In this document: positions 7,173 through 9,823 of the stretch, piece by piece
Position numbering within the stretch: the stretch's first letter is position 1
Layout of the letters: each line of letters opens with the position of its first letter
Origin: Pseudomonadota bacterium
GTDB taxonomy: Bacteria > Pseudomonadota > Alphaproteobacteria > Paracaedibacterales > CAITNM01
Assembly: GCA_026400695.1 (NCBI GenBank)
Contig: JAPLON010000069.1
Location: 11,860-21,682 of the forward strand
Direction of reading: 5' to 3'
Length of the DNA: 9,823 nucleotides
Program-made: the position numbers and the translations under genes
Notes under the pieces: generated by a model
Databases searched by the model: none
Seen by the model: only the letters and a program-made list of their open reading frames with translations
What the model was told of the DNA's origin: nothing

Positions 7173-8076
7173 ATACTTAGTAAAAAGCAAAGTACCCTAC
7201 TCTGCCTTAGATAAATTTCAAAAAGCCCTAGAAGACATTTGCGAAAGCATTATCGTTTTTGAAGACGAAACATCCCCACCGTCAACTGCAATGGATGAAA
7301 ACGGCTTTCCCATAGCTAGCATATTCCAAGTTGATATGCTCTGTGGCGATAAGGATGTAGCAATATGCAAAATACATGCAGAATCAGCCGCAGCTCTTTT
7401 AGGAATTGACGCAGAGATAGTGGTCGAAGAAGTTGAAAACACTAACTGGTTATTAGCTTGCCACCAAGGACAACCTGAAATTAGAATTCACCCATTTGTG
7501 ATTCATAGCTCAGTATCAGATACGCAAGCTAAAGCCGGAGAAATTTCATTAAAAATTGATGCCGCAACAGCCTTTGGAAGCGGTGAACACCCGACCACCC
7601 AAGGATGTCTTAAACTATTTACCAAATTAGCAAAAAAACAAAAATTCTTAAATGTGCTTGATATGGGATGTGGCAGCGGCATTTTAAGTATTGCCGCTAA
7701 AAAATTGCAACCCACCATCAATGTTGTAGGGGTTGATATTGAAGAGGAAGCAGTTCGCCGCACCCGCCTAAACACTAAAATAAACGCGTGTGAACGCAAC
7801 TACCAGGTGGTTTGTTCCGTTGGTTTTCAAAAACCAGAAACCCACAAAACTTATGATCTGTGCTTTGCCAATATTCTAGCAAAACCACTTATGCGCTTAG
7901 CCCCAGCTATGCAAAAACATATAAAACCTGGGGGCCACATTGTCGTTTCCGGATTGCTTGATAAACAGGCCCAAATGGTCATAAACGCATATCAACTTTG
8001 CGATTTTATTGTGTATGACAAAATAAGCATTCAGGGTTGGCAAAGCATTACCTTACAAAATATTCATAACAGGTAA
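7165..8076 (+). CDS. prmA: Ribosomal protein L11 methyltransferase
   Basis: A 303-residue SAM-dependent methyltransferase that trimethylates several amino groups of ribosomal protein L11. The N-terminal L11-recognition domain (1-95) is followed by a linker with NTNWLLACHQ (92-101). The catalytic domain shows the PrmA signature DAATAFGSGEHPTT (132-145), motif I VLDMGCGSGILSIAA (164-178), the acidic ribose-binding VGVDIEEEAVRRTRLN (188-203), and motif IV FANILAKPL (234-242), the family's 'NxLAxPL' active-site loop. Length is normal. The ATG overlaps the end of apbC, so translation is probably coupled; both deal with protein maturation but have no known direct partnership. An AT-rich inverted repeat around the stop (8073-8095) is too weak to call a terminator, so dksA, 81 bases downstream, may be read through from this operon. 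Confidence 0.95.
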   Translation: MPKYLVKSKVPYSALDKFQKALEDICESIIVFEDETSPPSTAMDENGFPIASIFQVDMLCGDKDVAICKIHAESAAALLGIDAEIVVEEVENTNWLLACHQGQPEIRIHPFVIHSSVSDTQAKAGEISLKIDAATAFGSGEHPTTQGCLKLFTKLAKKQKFLNVLDMGCGSGILSIAAKKLQPTINVVGVDIEEEAVRRTRLNTKINACERNYQVVCSVGFQKPETHKTYDLCFANILAKPLMRLAPAMQKHIKPGGHIVVSGLLDKQAQMVINAYQLCDFIVYDKISIQGWQSITLQNIHNR

Positions 8077-8157
8077 AAAGTTTTTAATTTTTTACGTAGA
8101 AGAGAAACAATTTTAGTTTTAGAAATCATCACATAAGCAAACTCAACCAGGTGCATT

Positions 8158-8592
8158 ATGAGAGATTCAGCTCGCATGGTCTATAATTACGACCCACTAA
8201 AAGACCAAGACTATATGTCAGCAGATATGCAAAACTATTTTAAAAACAAATTAAATAGTGAATTACAAAACTTATTAAAAAAAGAACCAGAATTTTGCAT
8301 GACAATGAAGGAAGACAGCCTGAAGGAATCAGACTTCGTTGATCAAAGCTCAACTGAAGAATTACGATTTAATTATTTTGTGCACCATGAACATGAAGTT
8401 CAACACCGCCATGAAATAGAGGCAGCCCTGCAAAGACTGGCCGATGGTAGTTACGGTTATTGCGCCGCCACAGGAAGGCCAATAGGAGTACACCGCATGG
8501 TTGCAGCACCTTATGCAACTTATTGTATAGATGTTCAGTATGAACTTGAAAGTAATTACCGAAGGTATGCGACTTACGGTAGAACAAACTAA
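8158..8592 (+). CDS. dksA: DksA-family RNA polymerase-binding regulator with degenerate zinc finger
   Basis: A 144-residue protein of TraR/DksA type, which enters the secondary channel of RNA polymerase and adjusts initiation at rRNA and amino-acid promoters. It aligns without gaps to the E. coli DksA core at an offset of 12: coiled-coil tip SDFVDQSSTEE (58-68) keeps both acidic tip residues (D59, D62, matching D71 and D74), and the C-terminal domain reads YGYCAATGRPIG (99-110) and ATYCIDVQ (120-127). Only two of four zinc cysteines remain (C102, C123); the others are Thr105 and Val126. The coiled-coil arm that is Arg/Lys-rich in E. coli is His-rich here (HHEHEVQHRH, 76-85). Positions matching K98, R129 and K139, which I recall as ppGpp contacts, are Glu86, Ala117 and Gln127. 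AGGTG (8149-8153) is a good ribosome site four bases before ATG. Length suits alphaproteobacterial DksA. Confidence 0.9.
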   Translation: MRDSARMVYNYDPLKDQDYMSADMQNYFKNKLNSELQNLLKKEPEFCMTMKEDSLKESDFVDQSSTEELRFNYFVHHEHEVQHRHEIEAALQRLADGSYGYCAATGRPIGVHRMVAAPYATYCIDVQYELESNYRRYATYGRTN

Positions 8593-8624
8593 TCCCCACA
8601 AAGTTTTTTAAATACCCCTTATAC

Positions 8625-8655
8625 CCCATACCTTTTGGTTTTTCAAAGGTGTGGG
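8625..8655 (+). terminator. Rho-independent terminator after dksA
   Basis: CCCATACCTTT (8625-8635) pairs with AAAGGTGTGGG (8645-8655) over 11 base pairs with a single G-T wobble, leaving a nine-base T-rich loop. The stretch after it (TGTTTATATTT) is T-rich. It sits 33 bases beyond the dksA stop and would separate dksA, and any read-through from apbC-prmA, from the outer-membrane protein gene. Confidence 0.7.
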
Positions 8656-8754
8656 TGTTTATATTTCAAAATTCCAACTCCCCCTTTACAATTATGGCAT
8701 GCTATGGTACTAGTCTGATGTTCAATTTAATGATTTCAATCAAAAAATACGTTT

Positions 8755-9496
8755 ATGCAAAAAATATTGCTAATAATCCTATCTACTGTAGTGTTTTCTA
8801 TTACTGCCGAAGAATCAAAAGTACAAGAATCTAAAGTAGAGGAAGTAAAAAAAGAACAAGAAAACGATAAATCAATTAATCGCGAAGAGGAATGAAGAAC
8901 TTTTGACAGGTACAAATAAATACTTCGCATTTTCAAAAAAATCACAGGTTGCTAATGGCATCACCGGTAAGGTTGTTACGGGCTTTTTGTGGACTATTCC
9001 AAATACTTCTTTTGTTTTAAGCCCTGAAATTTATCTGGGTCAAGGTAGCGCTGAAATTACAAAAAAGGGATCAGCACATGATCCAGATATACCTGCTGAT
9101 AAAGAATTTCAAAGTACTTTAAGGCAAAGACTAACCATGGGTTTTGTTTTGAGAGCCGGTTATTATTTAACCGACAACCAAAACAATTTATTTTATTTAT
9201 TGGTAGGAATAGACCAAAGTAAGTTTGAAAATAAATTTACTTTATCTAGCAGTGATGTGGGTGGCCCAGTACCATCATTATTTGAAAAGCGTAGTAAAAT
9301 TTTAAGAAGTCCAATTTTTGGTTTTGGTTTTGAAAGAAAATTTAACAAGTTCAAAATTGGCATAGATTTACGATATATGAATTACAATGCCTGGGGTAAA
9401 TATTCCCAAAAGGTTAACGTTTCCAACGATATTATTTCCATAAAGTTTAAGCCAAGAATAATTTCAACAACTTTAAATTTTTGTTATCTTTTTTAA
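8755..9496 (+). pseudogene. Outer-membrane beta-barrel protein, interrupted by a one-base frameshift
   Basis: The first segment, ATG 8755 to TGA 8893-8895 (46 codons), encodes a clear signal peptide MQKILLIILSTVVFSITA followed by a Glu/Lys-rich stretch (EESKVQESKVEE...). The second segment is open in the +1 frame from 8849 to the stop at 9494-9496 and encodes a beta-barrel: alternating hydrophobic strands with aromatic girdles (VVTGFLWTIP, FVLSPEIYLGQG, GFVLRAGYYL, IGIDLRYMNYNAWG) and a terminal strand ISTTLNFCYLF ending in Phe, the usual BAM-recognised end. Omitting one base near 8893 joins REEE to ELLTGTN, giving one normal exported porin-like or surface protein of about 246 residues. A TTG start at 8903 would leave the barrel without a signal peptide, which is implausible. 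It is either a recent pseudogene, a phase-variable state or an assembly error. A weak TTTACA-17-TACTAG promoter (8685-8713) lies upstream. Function is unknown; no specific family is recognised. Confidence 0.65.
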
Positions 9497-9556
9497 ATTA
9501 TCATAAAAGAATCGGCTGGAAATATAACAAATAAGTTAAGAGATAGGTAAATTAAT

Positions 9557-9823
9557 ATGGTAGGCCTTAGTTTAAAAGCACAGTTGTGTTTGCGCGCCTT
9601 ATTTTGTGTAATTTTGTGTAGAATTATTATGCTTACAGGGGCAACTTTAGAGCAAGCAGAAATTCCAATTATTGGTGCTGGTATGGACAAAATTCACTCT
9701 ATACAAGCTGGATTTATAGCTTTATCGCAAAGAAAAAGTATAGATACAATTGCGGAAGAGCTCATAAACACAATGCAAAGCAGTAACGCAAAGCAAAAGG
9801 AAGCGCTCATTGCAGCATACAAC
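9557..9823 (+). CDS. Unrecognised protein, N-terminal part, runs off the right edge
   Basis: The frame is open from ATG 9557 to the window end (89 codons). TAGGT (9544-9548), eight bases before the ATG, is a reasonable ribosome site and favours this start over the later ATG at 9629. The N-terminus has basic residues (K7, R13) followed by a hydrophobic run (LFCVILCRIIMLTGA) that could be a signal peptide or membrane anchor, although Arg22 interrupts it. The remainder, from LEQAEIPIIGAGMDKI through AEELINTMQSSNAKQKEALI, looks mostly helical. I recognise no family. It follows the barrel gene by 60 bases on the same strand and may be co-transcribed with it. Confidence 0.6.
   Translation, partial: MVGLSLKAQLCLRALFCVILCRIIMLTGATLEQAEIPIIGAGMDKIHSIQAGFIALSQRKSIDTIAEELINTMQSSNAKQKEALIAAYN

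Noticed and set aside
8073..8095. GTAAAAA/TTTTTAC inverted repeat after prmA
   Set aside because: Almost entirely A-T pairs with no GC core; too weak to call a terminator.
8649..8834. 61-codon plus-strand open frame after dksA
   Set aside because: It begins inside the terminator hairpin, has no ribosome site and overlaps the signal-peptide segment of the barrel gene in another frame.
8755..8895. The 46-codon signal-peptide frame as an independent small secreted peptide
   Set aside because: The downstream barrel lacks a signal peptide and is rejoined by a one-base change, so a split gene is simpler.

Overview
The window is AT-rich, Gram-negative bacterial DNA with short intergenic gaps (none over about 230 bases). 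Its best fit is a host-associated alphaproteobacterium of the Holosporales/Paracaedibacter kind. That is an inference from four things: a DksA with alphaproteobacterial motif spelling, an MHS-type transporter like those abundant in intracellular alphaproteobacteria, a secreted protein with an OTU-protease-like active-site motif, and two genes broken by single-base frameshifts. No rRNA, tRNA, CRISPR array or insertion sequence was seen.

Layout. 1-1445 (minus) is a large secreted protein that runs off the left edge and carries an OTU-like Asp-Gly-x-Cys motif; it is open all the way to the window edge. 1590-2306 (minus) is a type IV pilin-like/pseudopilin protein. From 2436 onward everything lies on the plus strand: an MHS-family MFS transporter (2436-3713) ending at a strong hairpin; a periplasmic polysaccharide deacetylase (3944-4957) once fused to an alpha/beta hydrolase whose frameshifted and mutated remnant lies at 4944-5210; a histidine-rich membrane desaturase of the PEDS1/CarF/Kua family (5287-6084); an ApbC/Mrp Fe-S carrier ATPase (6147-7172) overlapping prmA (7165-8076); a divergent DksA (8158-8592) followed by a terminator; a frameshifted outer-membrane beta-barrel protein (8755-9496); and the start of an unrecognised protein (9557 to the right edge).

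How the genes relate. apbC-prmA is the only clear translationally linked pair (Fe-S delivery and ribosomal protein L11 methylation); dksA may be co-transcribed behind it. The rest are mostly single-gene units. A theme of envelope and host interface runs through the window: secreted OTU-like protein, pilin-like protein, solute uptake, cell-wall or glycan deacetylation, ether-lipid desaturation, outer-membrane barrel. The most interesting points are the OTU-like candidate effector, the plasmalogen-type desaturase, the DksA that has lost half its zinc cysteines and several residues matching ppGpp contacts, and the decaying deacetylase-hydrolase fusion.
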